From assembly GCF_001484045.1 (NCBI RefSeq), contig NZ_CP013128.1:166283-230282 (forward strand): DNA of 64,000 nucleotides, given 5' to 3'. Below, piece after piece: positions 30,097-41,068 of this stretch (positions within the stretch are counted from its first letter, which is position 1; every line of letters starts with the position of its first letter). Source of the DNA: Mycoplasma sp. (ex Biomphalaria glabrata) (GTDB lineage Bacteria > Bacillota_I > Bacilli_A > Mycoplasmatales > GCF-1484045). The translations under genes were made by a program, and so were the position numbers. The notes beneath the pieces are model-generated. The model was not told the DNA's origin. It saw nothing but the letters and a program-made list of their open reading frames with translations, and made no database searches.

Positions 30097-30161
30097 ATTA
30101 TTAAATCCCCACCTTTTGTAGTTTCATTATATATTTAAATTTTTCACAAAATTAAAAATAA

Positions 30162-32153
30162 TTAGGTAATTTTCTTATACTTAAAGAAAAGAACGATTGC
30201 AAATAATATCAAATCGCTAATAATCATACTTAATCCAGCTAAAGCCGTTGGAATAATTCCTAATAAACCTAATATGATAGCAATAATGTTGTAAATAAAC
30301 GACCAAATAATTGCAATTTTAATATATCGATTTGTTGCAGCTAATAATTTTATTAAATAATGTACATTCTCGATTCTATCATTTAATAAAATTACATCAC
30401 CACTTACTAGCGAAAAGTCATTACCTGAATAAATCGGTAAGAATATTTTCGCTTTATGAGCTGCAAAGGCATCATTAAAACCATCTCCCACATACATAAC
30501 ATTATAAAAATGCTCCTGTTGCAGCATATCTATAATTTCGCCTTTTTCTTTTGGTGATAAATTTGTAAAAATGTTTGATTTTTCTAAAGTGTTCGAAATA
30601 GAGCTAGAAACGCTTTTAGAATTGTCACCCGTCAAAATATATACATCATAGTTATCTTTTTGTAAATTAATAATTGTAGAAATAGCGTTCTCTTTTAAAT
30701 TATCATCAACATCAAAACCAACAACTACTTCATTATCGATACATAGAACATTTTTTTGATTAAAACTATTAAAATTTACGTTCGGATATTTTGAAAGAAT
30801 ATGTTTTCTATCACCAACAACAATTTTTTGTTTATTATATTTAGCCTCTATTCCTGAACCAACTATCTCGCGAACATCTTCAAATTTATACAGATTAGTA
30901 TAAGAAACGATGTGACAAATAGATTTTGCAATTGGATGATTAGAATACAATTCAATTGAATACAACATATCTAAATATTCTTGATTATCATTTAATGATT
31001 CTAAATTAATAATTTTAACACCTGATTTTGTTAGAGTGCCTGTCTTGTCGAAAGCAATACAATTAATTTTGCTAATTTCATCAAGAATAGTAAAATTTTT
31101 GATGGCAATATTTTGACGATATCCTTTTCAAACAGCTATTGTTAATAGCAATGGTGCCGTTAAAGAGAAAGCACAAGGACAAACAATAATTACCATAGTC
31201 ATTCCTTTTAAAAATCCTTGAGCAAAACTGAATCAAATATTCTCATTGTAATATCAATACAAAAACAACATTCAAAATAATAATGATGCAATAAATAGAA
31301 TTACTTGAATAATAAAAACATATTTTGATGCTTTTTCGGTAAAATTGGTAATTCGATCGCTAGAATTTTTTGATTTAGACAGAACTGTAAATAATTGGGC
31401 GATTGAAGAAGCGTTAAATGGGCGAATAACTTTTAATTCTATAGCATTCTCTACATTAACAGAACCGGAAATAATTTCATTTCCTTTTTGATAAATTTGT
31501 TCATCTGTATTTCCGGTTCAAATTTTATTATTCATTTTTGCTTTTTCAGAAATTAGCTCACAATCAAAAGGAACCAATCCGCCTTTAGCAACTCGAATAA
31601 TTTCACCAACTTTAATATCCTCAATCGCCTTAATTTTTGTATCTTTACCATTTATAACTACAATTTTTTTAGGAATAACATTTTCTAGCGCTTCTAAATT
31701 TTTATTAGAACTTGCGACAATTTTTGATTCCAAGTAATGACCTAAATTAGCAAAAAATAACAACATTGTTGTTGTATAAAAATATGAATAATTAGGTACA
31801 TCTCCATTCGTTCTAGAAGATAAATTTTGACCAGTCTGCATCATAATTAAAAAAGTTAATGATGCGATAAAAGAAACAACAGCTGAAAAAGAAATCAAAA
31901 AATCTAAACCGATAAATTTTCATGTTTTTCAAACGTTTCATGCACTTTTGCATCAAGCTGGAACTATTAAAAAAAATGTAATACTGCCGGCGAATAATTG
32001 TACTCATGGATTCAACAAAGAATCTCGTATTAAACTAACATCATTTACTTTCCCGCCAGATATTTCATCTGCCAAAGCAAATAAAGCAAAAATGCTAGAA
32101 AAAATTACTAAACTTCAAAATATTTTAATCCAATGATATTTAACTCAAGACAA
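30162..32153 (-). CDS. Heavy-metal-transporting P1B-type ATPase
   Basis: A membrane cation pump of 663 residues. The CPx motif VCPCAFSLTAP in a membrane helix marks the P1B class (Cu/Ag or Zn/Cd). FDKTGTLT is the phosphorylated Asp site; YSNHPIAKS holds the P1B His-Pro; TGDN and GDGFNDA are hinge motifs. There is no N-terminal HMA domain, so the metal is unresolved. The most plausible start is a TTG at 32153 with a GAGGAG site 7 nt upstream, inside the 3' end of rnc. An ATG at 32171 would add six residues. Many TGA-Trp codons occur in the N-terminal helices. It splits the usual rnc-smc pair. Confidence 0.88.
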
Positions 32154-32883
32154 TTTTCATCTCCTCGTCATTAGACAACTTATTTAAAGCATCCAATGCA
32201 GCTTTTTGTTCAGCTTTTTTTCGAGAAGTATCTTGTCCTCTACCTAGTTCATTACCATCATAATAAACACCAACCGTAAACACTACGCTATTACTTTTTT
32301 TATTATTTTTACGATTAATTATATTGTATTGTAAAATCTTAGCTGATTTTGTTTGAAGAATTTCTTGCAATTTAGTCTTGTAGTCTTCGACATCAATTTC
32401 TTCAATAATTGCTAAAACTTGCGGAAAAAAATTTTTAAGCAAAAATTTTTCTACTTCCTCATAACCTTGATCAATAAAAAATGCTCCTAAAAATGACTCA
32501 AGAGTATCTCCTAAAATTTTAGTGTTAATTTCGGATTTTGGCATATTTTCGTGAATGATAATAACATCTTCCAATTTTAATTGTCTTGAAAAACTAGCTA
32601 ATGTCGGTTTGCAAACCATTTTTGCACGAAGTTTTGTCATTTCTCCTTCAGAAATTTCATAATTATAATATAGAAATTTAGATGTAACAGTTGCTAAGAC
32701 GGAATCTCCTAAAAATTCTAATCTTTGATAATTAATTCCCATCTTTTTCCCCATAAAAAAAGAACCATGGGTAAACGCTTCGATATATAAATCAAAATTT
32801 TTAAATTTAATGTTTTGACTTTCTAAAAATTTAGTTATTTCATTCAATTTCTCTTGTTTATATATTTGAACATTATTTTTCAT
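32140..32883 (-). CDS. rnc: Ribonuclease III
   Basis: RNase III of 247 residues, which cuts double-stranded RNA in rRNA maturation. The catalytic signature is RLEFLGDSVLATV (Glu and Asp), with a second Asp/Glu pair in LGDTLESFLGAFFIDQG. The double-stranded RNA-binding domain follows: DYKTKLQEILQTK through GRGQDTSRKKAEQKAA. No Trp. The ATG directly follows the plsX stop. The last bases contain the start region of the P-type ATPase. Order plsX-rnc-smc is that of Bacillus with fatty-acid genes removed. Confidence 0.97.
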   Translation of the reverse strand: MKNNVQIYKQEKLNEITKFLESQNIKFKNFDLYIEAFTHGSFFMGKKMGINYQRLEFLGDSVLATVTSKFLYYNYEISEGEMTKLRAKMVCKPTLASFSRQLKLEDVIIIHENMPKSEINTKILGDTLESFLGAFFIDQGYEEVEKFLLKNFFPQVLAIIEEIDVEDYKTKLQEILQTKSAKILQYNIINRKNNKKSNSVVFTVGVYYDGNELGRGQDTSRKKAEQKAALDALNKLSNDEEMKIVLS

Positions 32884-33873
32884 TTATAAAATGTCTTTCT
32901 TTAATTTTTTTAAAATTTCCTTATCTAGGATATTTTTTGCTTGTTCAAACACCGCCTCAAAGGAAATTTCATCACTTGAACCATGCGCTTTTATTATAAG
33001 AGAATCAAAACCTATTATCAATGCTCCTCCCGCTTTTCGATGATCGAATTTATTAGCAACATTGGTTAATGTTTTTTTAACTAGTAATCCACCAATTTTT
33101 GTTTTTAAATTATTTTCTTTAATAGATAACTTAATGGATTGACCTAAGTATTTCAGAGCACCTTCCATACTTTTTAATGCTATATTGCTAGTTCATCCAT
33201 CTCCCACTAAAATATCAACCGGTAAATTTACAAGGTCTTTTGATTCTACATTACCGTAAAAATGAATTTTTTTATCCTTTTCTAATAATTCGTGTGCTAA
33301 TTGAATGTGTTCTAGTCCTTTTCATTTCTCTGTTCCATTACTTAATAATCCGACAGTCGGTCTACTAACCCCATAATAATGTTGATAAAATGATGTTGCC
33401 ATTCTAGCAAATCCAACCAAACCTTCCGGTTTTACGGTCAAATTAGCACCAACGTCCAAAACTAATTTTGGATTATCGTTTTTTTCGAAAGGTGGGAAAA
33501 ATGCCATAAAACCGGGGATATATTCAGTGTTTAAACGTTTTAGTTTTAAAAATGTATTAGCTAAAAGTACTCCACTATTGCCAGCTGAAATAGCGATATT
33601 TGCTTTTTTAGTTTCTAATAATTCAATAATTTTACTAATAGGGTTGTCTTGTTTTTTACGAAAAGCTAATGGCGTATCAGCGTGACTAATACGAAAAGCA
33701 ACCAATTCGATGCTCATATTCTTAAGTGGTTCATAATTTTCGAAATCTTCTTTATTACCAACTAAAATGAAATGAAAATTACTATTTTTTTGAGCAAATT
33801 TTTTGACAACTTTTAATATTTCCGCTGGTCCATTGTCAGCACCTGTAATATCAACAGCAATGATTTTATGCAT
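32884..33873 (-). CDS. plsX: Phosphate acyltransferase PlsX
   Basis: A 329-residue enzyme making acyl-phosphate from acyl carriers for PlsY. It begins IIAVDITGADNGPAEILK, where the family has AxDxMGGDxxP, so the GGD is altered. SISAGNSG-like AISAGNSGVLLA, KLVLDVGANLTVKPEGL, VGLLSNGTEKWKG and VGDGWTSNIALKS are typical. The ATG at 33873 overlaps the fakA stop by eight bases. A TGA-Trp lies in TEKWKG. With fakA upstream it suggests use of imported fatty acids: FakA makes acyl-phosphate directly, and PlsX interchanges it with acyl-ACP. Confidence 0.95.
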
Positions 33874-35514
33874 TATCAACCTCAAAACCAATTATTGTGA
33901 AGTAAACTGGTTGATTTGTTTGAAGGATTTCATGTTCAATATGCAATTTCTTAGCCATTTTTTCAATCGAATCTACTTGTTCTAAATCTAGTTCTTGCCC
34001 CATTAAGAAACTCACCATCCCAACATTTTTTGGAATTACTTTATTGGAAATAATTTCTAATGCTTTATCAAATGATTTGCATGAAGCGATAATTTTTTTA
34101 GGTTTAACCATAACCAAATAATCATCTTTACGAACTTTCACGTTATCCAAAACAATATTCTTAGCTGCCGTTGTAATAATGCAATATTGTATTTTTTCTA
34201 ATATTTGCTCACATTCTCTAACAATATCTTCAAATGGCGCTTCTTTATCAATATATTGTGAAATAATAAATGATTCAACCATATTCGTGGTTTTAACAAT
34301 TTTAATATTCGAGTTTGCTGAATGTTTTTGTGCTTGTAAAGCTACTAAATAGATATTGCTATCATTTGGAAAAATGATGACATTTTCAGCATTTATTGTA
34401 TCTATAGCTACAATAAAATCCTGTAAGGATGGATTATTTGTTGCTCCACCAGAAATTAAATAATCGATTCCTAACTCTTTAGCAATAGAATATACTCCTT
34501 CACCCGAACCTACAGCAATTGTTGCAAATTTTGCTCGCTCTTTTTTAGTGGGTTCTTTTGAATTTTGATTTAAATCAATAATTTGATGCTCCTCAACTTG
34601 GTATTGCATATTTTCTATTTTCAATTTATGAAATTCTCCCATGTTTTGAAAATAGGTAATCAGTTCCCCCGGTTTAAAAGTATGAGCATGAAATTTTAAT
34701 AAATTATCCATCGCAACGATAACAATTGAATCGCATCCTTTTTTTTCTAAATCGATTTCAATTTGTTTTTTATCAAAAATGAAAGTATCTTTCATTTCCA
34801 AAATACCTTCTGAACAATAACCAAATTGTTGATTATCTACGTTATGATTTTTAGCATTTTCACTTTGATTAGTAACATTTCCACTTGCTAGTTCAACGGT
34901 TTCTCCAGCAAAGTATTTTTGAAATCCGACAAAAACTTGATGTAAACCCATTCCCCCCGAATCAACAACATCCGCTTTTTTTAATAATGGTAATAAATTA
35001 GGTGTATTTTCAAGCGATTTGCGACTTTCTTTTACAAGTAATTCCAATAAATCATTTATTTTTTTGGTTTTTCCTTGTTTGCTGCTGCTGATGTCTCGCG
35101 AATAACCGTCAAAATTGTCCCCTCAATAGGTTTTAAAACAGAGCTATAAGCTTCTTCTACTCCACGAGCTAATCCTTCGCATAAATCAGAAACTGTTAAT
35201 TCTTCTAACAAATTTAAGTCTTGCAAATTTAGTGATATTCCATTAAAAATTTGGCTAAAAATAACTCCAGAATTCCCTCTCGCTCCTAGCAATAAACCTT
35301 TAGCAAAATCATGAGTTAAATCTTGAATCGTTTTAAAATTTTTATTTTCGATTAATTTAATTCCATTAGTAAATGTTAAAAACATATTTGTCCCTGTGTC
35401 GCAATCTGGTACAGGGAAAACGTTTAAATTATTAATTTGTGCCACATGATGTGAAAAATGCTTATAAGCAAAAATTAACATATCATAAAATTGATTAATA
35501 GAAATTTTATTCAT
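33866..35514 (-). CDS. fakA: Fatty acid kinase FakA (DAK2/DegV-associated), apparent frameshift at 35059
   Basis: FakA phosphorylates fatty acids held by FakB/DegV proteins. The N-terminal DAK2/DhaL domain has NNLNVFPVPDCDTGTNM (family PDGDTGTNM, here Gly to Cys), LLGARGNSGVIFSQIFNG and later ADVVDSGGMGLHQVF. The C-terminal DegV-like half follows. The first frame stops at 35056, after seven T on the plus strand (35059-35065). One extra base joins EKPKK to INDLLELLVKESRKSLENT and the rest. Without it the kinase is cut inside the DAK2 domain. The ATG at 35514 has GGTG upstream and lies 1 nt after the asp23 stop. Assembly error or slippage is more likely than loss. Confidence 0.9.
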
Positions 35515-35515
35515 A

Positions 35516-35896
35516 TTATGCACCAAAATCCTCAATATAAATGTGAATCTTCACAATTTCTAAATTTAAATGTTCTTTTAACTCATAAAGAACTCGTTCA
35601 GTGATGCTTGACATAATCGAATGCACATTCACATTTAATTTCAAAATCACATGAATATCTAAATTGTAAATTTTAGTATTTTGATCTCACTTAACATCGA
35701 TACTTTTCTTTTTTCATGCTTTTTTTAGGGTTGTACTAATACTTTTAGTTTGATCAAAATCCGATTTATTTAAAAATAATTTAAAATCAGCCAACCCTTT
35801 CACACCAGGAATCTCAATAATACATGAATTAATTAATTCGAAAATTAACTTTTCGTTTATTTGTAAAGTCCCTAATTTTAAATTAGTTTTTAACAT
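35516..35896 (-). CDS. Asp23/YloU family protein
   Basis: A 126-residue protein of the Asp23/YloU family, which in Gram-positives lies before the fakA (yloV) gene. It starts MLKTNLKLGTLQINEKLIF; the family motif ...GVKGLADFK follows IIEIPGVKG; DIHVILKLNVNVHSIMSSI resembles the alternating hydrophobic strand region. A TGA-Trp is in the middle. The ATG has an AAAGGGG site. It is divergent from rpmB across 167 nt, which must hold promoters for both. Its role, perhaps membrane-associated stress or fatty-acid-kinase-linked, is not known. Confidence 0.85.
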
Positions 35897-36063
35897 AGAT
35901 CCCCTTTATCTATTTCAAATAGCTAAGAATATTTACAAAAACATTCTTTCCTATTAATTATAAATTAATTTTTAATTTTTTATTTCCTATAAAATATAAA
36001 GTATGTTAATATTTATTAATGGAAAGTCAACTTACACTAGTTGCTTTAAAAAAGGAATAGAAG

Positions 36064-36255
36064 ATGTCGAGAAAATGTGATCTAACTGGTAAATCATTTA
36101 TGTCTGGAAACAATAGAAGTCATGCTATGAACGCAACAAGACGTAAATGACAAGCAAACTTACAAACTAAAAAACTAGTTATTGATGGACAAACTGTAAA
36201 AATTAAAGTTTCAGCAAGAGCTTTAAAAACATTAAATAAATCAAAAACTAATTAA
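36064..36255 (+). CDS. rpmB: 50S ribosomal protein L28
   Basis: L28 of 63 residues: SRKCDLTGKSFMSGNNRSHA, then MNATRRKWQANLQTKKLVID and KVSARALKTL. These match the family; Cys5 remains, but other zinc-ribbon cysteines are absent. The Trp is TGA. GGAATAGAAG precedes the ATG. The stop overlaps the convergent thiamine pyrophosphokinase gene by four bases. rpmB stands on the opposite strand from asp23, as in Bacillus. Confidence 0.96.
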
Positions 36256-36878
36256 TCGATTGTTTCAATAACAAGTATTGATCCACTCTTAGAATGAATG
36301 CTAAATGCATTCATTTTTTTATTTTCTAATTGATTTGAGATTGATGCATCACTATTGGTAACTTTTTTATCAACTCAATTTCAATATAATCCGTCCGTTG
36401 TAATTAAGTCATCACTGAATGGAAATAAAGAAATATAGTGAAAAGTGGGATAAATTTGATTTTTACCCTTTTTTATTACATAGACACGATTATTTGCACT
36501 ATAAAGAGTAATATTTAATTCTTTGTTTTTTTTTAAAAAATTTAAATTGTTAATGCAATGATCTCATCGATTACCATTTTTTGTAATAATGTGAAATTTA
36601 TTAAATCCTTCATTCAATGCATATTCAAAGCATTCCTCTAAATCAGTTTTATCTTTGTCCCAATTCAGTTTTTTAACATTAGATAAGCTGGAATTAACAA
36701 AATTTCATTCCAAAGTAGTCAATGAATCGAAATCACCAATTGAATACACTAAATTTAAATTATTTTGAATTGCGTATAAAACTCCACGTTCAGTAGCAAT
36801 AATTGGTGCACCACAATGAATTATTTTCTTCAAATAATCATTAATTTCAGAAGTCGCTAAAATGACACATTCTTTCAT
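36252..36878 (-). CDS. Thiamine pyrophosphokinase
   Basis: A 208-residue enzyme transferring pyrophosphate from ATP to thiamine. Landmarks are IATERGVLYAIQNN (substrate loop), SIGDFDSLTTLEW (the GDFDS motif), LNWDKDKTDLEECFEYAL (DKDxTD) and KNGNRWDHCINNLNFL (GxRxDH-like). The C-terminal half has beta strands including LYWNWVDKKVTNSDASISN. Trp codons include TGA. It overlaps rpmB by four bases tail to tail and shares one base with rpe. Order rpe-thiN-rpmB is as in Bacillus. Thiamine itself must be imported. Confidence 0.92.
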
Positions 36879-37531
36879 TAATTATCGAACTCCATCAATG
36901 CATCTTTGTAATTTGAAGCCTTTCAAATATAAGAACCTACAACAAAAGTGTTAGCTCCTAATTTTTTAAGTTCTTTAGCGTTAGTTGGATTAATTCCGCC
37001 ATCAACAATTATCTCAAATTCTAAACTTTTAGCTTCACGATATTTAGCAATTTTTTCTACACGTGCATATGTTGATTCTTGAAAAGGTTGACCACCATAA
37101 CCAGGTTCTACACTCATAACCATAATTGAGGAAATTTTTGGTAAATATTCATATATTTGTTCAATATTGGTTTTAGGATTAATAACTATTCCTGGTTTAA
37201 TTCCTTTAGCCTTAATATCTGTAATAAACGGTTTTATTTCACGGTAATACAGAGATTCGAAATGAAACATGAAGGTAGTGATTCCTGTTTTTTCGTAAAA
37301 CGGGAAATCTCTTATTGGGTCTCGTACCATTAAATGGCAACCTAAATCAAATTTTTCTTTGTACATTTCACATATGTCTTTGACATATTTTGGACCATAC
37401 GACACTTGTGGAACAAAATTACCATCCATAACATCTAGGTGCAAACTTCTAAAACCCGCTTCATATAGGTTATCAATTGTTTCTTTTATTTTTAGATAAT
37501 TTATATCTAATGTCGACACGCTAATATTCAT
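36878..37531 (-). CDS. rpe: Ribulose-phosphate 3-epimerase
   Basis: A (beta/alpha)8-barrel enzyme of 217 residues converting ribulose-5-phosphate and xylulose-5-phosphate. ISVSTLDINYLKIKE, LHLDVMDGNFVPQVSYGP (metal-binding His-Asp), CHLMVRDP, FHFES, GIVINPKT, MSVEPGYGGQPF and VDGGINPTNAKEL are all in place. A TGA-Trp follows VVGSYI in place of the usual Ser/Ala. It lies 4 nt after rsgA and overlaps the thiamine kinase start by one base. It links to the pentose phosphate pathway. Confidence 0.97.
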
Positions 37532-37535
37532 AATA

Positions 37536-38438
37536 TTATTTTAATTTATTTCGGGGTGAAAACTTAGTTTGATTTTGCTTTTCATCCATAATTAATAAAT
37601 AACTTTGATAAAAAAATTCCGGAATTTTATTGCCAACTTGTTTTTTAATTTCACATCCAGGTTCATTTGTATGGGTACAATTAGCAAATTTGCATTTATC
37701 TATGTGTTCGCGAAATACAAAATATCCTTTCGCTAATTCTTCTTTTGAATATTCATTCAAGTCAATCAACGAAAAACCAGGTGTGTCTATTATTCAAACA
37801 TTCTTTTCGATTTTAATTAATGAGGAGTGGCGAGTTGTGTGTTTACCTTGTTTTAATTTTTCAGAAATAGCACCTATTTGAAGATTCAATTTCGGATAAA
37901 CATTATTAATTAAAGTTGTTTTTCCAACTCCAGATTTACCTGTAAACAATAACTTACCATTTCCAAAATATTTTTTTAATTTAGATCAAGATTGATTTTT
38001 TAAATTTGAAATTGAATGAACTTTATAACCCATTTTTCGATACATTTTCATTCATATGTCGATTATTAATTCATGCTCTAAATCATTTTTTGAAGCAATG
38101 ATTACTGGTTTCAAATTATTAATTTCAAATTGAAGCAACAATTTATTAACAAAATTCGGATCAAAATGAGGTTCTAAAAAACTCATGATAATAAAGATGT
38201 TATCAATATTTGCAACGTTTGGACGTTCAAAATTATTTTTCCTTTCTTCAACATCGCTAATAATTGCCTTGTTATTATCAATAATTGTTGCCTCGACAAA
38301 ATCACCAACTTTTGGAGTAATATTTAATCGCATTTTGCCTCTTAAAGTAGCCAAATATGTTTTTTCATTCATTATGTTTTCAATTACATAAAAATTATTA
38401 AGAAACTGTATTACTAAAAAGTCAAAATTTTTGTTCAT
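37536..38438 (-). CDS. rsgA: Ribosome small subunit GTPase RsgA
   Basis: A circularly permuted GTPase of 300 residues maturing the 30S subunit. An OB-fold N-terminus ([20 protein letters not shown]) is followed by the permuted G domain: ASKNDLE (G4), [18 protein letters not shown] (G1), GKHTTRHSS (G2) and WIIDTPGFS (G3). The C-terminal zinc knuckle is [18 protein letters not shown] (Cys, Cys, His, Cys). TGA-Trp codons join the two halves. The ATG is 3 nt after prkC; a second start 22 codons in is possible. Order prpC-prkC-rsgA-rpe is as in Bacillus. Confidence 0.95.
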
Positions 38439-38441
38439 AAA

Positions 38442-39470
38442 TTATTTCTTTCCCAAAATTAATACAATAATAATTCCGGCAAAAAGTGCAACTAATAAAA
38501 TCATCATTAAAGAAATAACTCTTTTTGTTCCTAAAAACGGCATAGCTGCTTCAGATTTACGAGAAAGTTTTCTCCTTCACTTTAGTGGAATGTTATTTAC
38601 TTCGTGTTTATCTTTTACTTCTGCTATTAAATTATTTTCCTTTTTATCGAGAATTATTTCTAAATCATTAATTACATCATCAATATTTTTATATCGATTA
38701 TTCAAATTTTTTGCAGTACATTTTTGGATAAAAAAATCAATCTTATTAGGAATATTTGGGAATCGTGTGTTAACTGACGGAATTTTTCTTTTAATTTGGT
38801 CACGTAAGATATCATACATATTAGCTCTAACGAACGGATTTGAACCTGTAATCATCTCATATAGAATCACACCTAATGCATATATGTCAGTAGCTTTAGA
38901 AATACTATCTTTGTCAGTGATTGCCTCAGGAGCCATATATTGTACGCTACCTATAATAACATTCGCTTTAGTTAAAGAATGATTTGCCCCTTCTAAAATC
39001 GAAATACCAAAATCTGCAATTTTAATTGTTCCATCTGATTTAATTAAAATATTTTCTGGTTTTAAATCGCGATGTACAATATTGCAATTATGAATAGCCT
39101 TTAGACCTTTCGCTATTTCATATAGAATTTGGCAAGCCTCATAATAATGAAAGTGCGATCTTTCCCTAAGAACTTGTTTTAAATTTTCTCCATCAACAAA
39201 TTCCATAACAATATATTCATATAATCCCTCGGAAAAATAATCATATATATGAACCAAATTATTCGAACTTGATGAAACTGCACTAATAATTTGCGCTTCA
39301 TTTTTAAAACGAATTAAATTTGTTTCAATTGTTTTAATGTCCTCGATTTTCAAACGTTTTAAGGCAACATGACGCCCATAAATAACGTCTTTTGCTAATA
39401 AAATAGTGGCCATCCCGCCTTCACCAATGGTATCTACTATTTCATATCTTCCTTTGATTAGATTTGTCAC
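38442..39470 (-). CDS. prkC: Serine/threonine protein kinase, membrane-anchored, no PASTA domain
   Basis: A Hanks-type kinase of 342 residues. GEGGMATILLA (Gly loop), VALKRLK (Lys), IVHRDLKPENI (catalytic loop), IADFGIS, and YMAPEAI are intact. A single transmembrane segment (VISLMMILLVALFAGIIIVLI) lies at the extreme C-terminus followed by only four residues. The extracellular PASTA repeats that sense peptidoglycan in PrkC are absent, which fits a wall-less cell. A TGA-Trp precedes RRKLSRKSEA. It shares a base with prpC, its expected phosphatase partner, and is followed by rsgA, a known phosphorylation target in Firmicutes. Confidence 0.95.
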
Positions 39471-40201
39471 TATTTATCCTCTTTTAGAGCGATCATCAAA
39501 ATTGTTGCATTATCATTAGTGCGATTTTGCACATAAGTAATCAATTCATTCGTTTTTTCTTTGGTTGTAGTTGGTCTCATCGCCGTTGCAATAAGTGATG
39601 TTTCAGAAATAAAATTATAAAAACCATCGCTACATAACAAAAAATAACCAGGTTGATTTGTAATTCTATATAAATCTACAACATACTCTTTTTTTGGACC
39701 TAACGCACTAACTAATGCTTGAGAATTCACATCTAAAATTAGATCTAATTCTATTTTTTTAGTTTTTGCATAATTTTCTAAATTTTGATCTTCTGTTAGT
39801 TGTTTAACAAAAACATCATTTATAAAATATGCTCGGCTATCACCTATGTTAAAAATATAGGTCATCTCGCTAAAAATTAAACATCCTACAAGTGTTGTTC
39901 CCATGTCTTGAGTCTCGGGGTGAGTTTGACCATAGTTTTCTAATCTTTTATGAACTTTATTAATTGCGATATTAATTCAACGTTCAATATTTTTAAAATC
40001 ATTTTTACGTGCTTTTAAGAATTCTTCTTTTAGATATTCGAGAGATAATTGACTTGCTATTTCACCATTACAATGACCACCCATACCATCACACAAAGCA
40101 GCAAAAATGATTCCATCTTGATTAGCGGCAAATGTTGCAGCATCCTCATTGTGACTTCTACTGTTACTTTTTTCTGTGGCAATACTATATTCTATTTGCA
40201 T
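39470..40201 (-). CDS. prpC: PP2C-type protein phosphatase PrpC
   Basis: A metal-dependent phosphatase of 243 residues that reverses PrkC phosphorylation. ATEKSNSRSHNEDAA, ALCDGMGGHCNGEIAS (metal-binding Asp-Gly), GTTLVGCLI, FNIGDSRAYFI, LTEDQNLENY, FLLCSDGFYNFI and TNDNATILMI cover the PP2C motifs. A TGA-Trp follows FKNIER. The stop overlaps the prkC ATG by one base, so both are made together in a kinase/phosphatase pair. Confidence 0.95.
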
Positions 40202-40272
40202 GATAACCCCAATAATATATATTAAGTTTAAACCATTTTAAGAGGTAAAATACTTAATTACATTTTAATTTG

Positions 40273-40491
40273 TTAAATATTATTTTTTCACTGAACTCAA
40301 TAAAAAATAAATAAAATAACCGCTACACTAAACAATAAAATTGCTCCAATTAATAACAATAAACCTCATATTTTCGACCCTATTTTAAATTTGTGACGAG
40401 TAAATCGAATATATATATAAAATAAATATGTAAAAGTAAAAATTATTAAAAAAATAATAGCAGATAAAAGAAAAATTTGTTTAATATTCAC
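40273..40491 (-). CDS. Small two-helix membrane protein
   Basis: A 72-residue protein between gmk and prpC. It starts from GTG (VNIKQIFLLSAIIFLIIFT), has a basic middle (YIRFTRHKFKIGSKIW), and a second hydrophobic segment (GLLLLIGAILLFSVAVILFIF), ending WVQWKNNI. Two Trp are TGA. The GTG lies 5 nt after the gmk stop. No family recognised. Support comes from the open frame filling the gap and its clean two-helix pattern. Confidence 0.5.
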
Positions 40492-40495
40492 GGAA

Positions 40496-41068
40496 TTAAA
40501 TACCTAATTCTCTACTAATAATCTCGTATACTTGTTTTGCAGCAACATTCAAATCTGAGTTAATAACAACATAGTCATACCTATCTTGTTCATTCATTTC
40601 GCTACGCGCTTTATCAAGACGTCTTTTAATATCATCCGGTGTATTGGTTTTTCTTGCAACTATTCTATTTTCTAATTCTTCAAATGAGGGAGGAGCTAAA
40701 AAAATTGATACTTTATTTTTAATTTTTCTATTAAGTAAAACTTGTGTTGCTCCTTGAACTTCAATTTCTAGAAAAACATCTATCCCGCTATTAAGTTTCT
40801 CTTCTACTATGCTCAACGGAGTTCCATAATAATTTCCTGAAAATTGCGCATATTCTAAGAAATCATGATGTTCTATACGTTTTTCAAATTCTTCTTTAGT
40901 TACAAAGAAATAGTCTATTCCTTCTTGTTCTCCAGGTCTAGGTCCGCGAGTTGTCATTGATACAGAGTATCAAAAATTAATATCGTAATTTTGCAATATT
41001 TTATGACGAATCGTCCCTTTTCCGACGCCACTTGGTCCACTTAAAATTATTAATTTACCTTTTTTCAC
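40496..41068 (-). CDS. gmk: Guanylate kinase
   Basis: A 190-residue nucleoside monophosphate kinase converting GMP to GDP. Walker A is LIILSGPSGVGKGTI; the GMP-binding part SMTTRGPRPGEQEGIDYFF and LEYAQFSGNYYGTPLS follow; DVFLEIEVQGA, IFLAPPSFEELENRI and RRLDKARSEM (lid) are typical. The start is GTG at 41068, with AAGGAA upstream, because no ATG precedes the P-loop. It overlaps the coaD 3' end by 14 bases. TGA-Trp falls in NFWYSVS. Order gmk-(gap)-prpC follows the Bacillus trend. Confidence 0.96.

Noticed and set aside
35897-36063. Riboswitch or small RNA in the asp23-rpmB gap
   Set aside because: Only AT-rich sequence with weak -10-like motifs; no convincing conserved fold.
37630-39000. 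Plus-strand open frames opposite rsgA and prkC, up to 183 codons
   Set aside because: Low-complexity reflections of conserved genes on the other strand.
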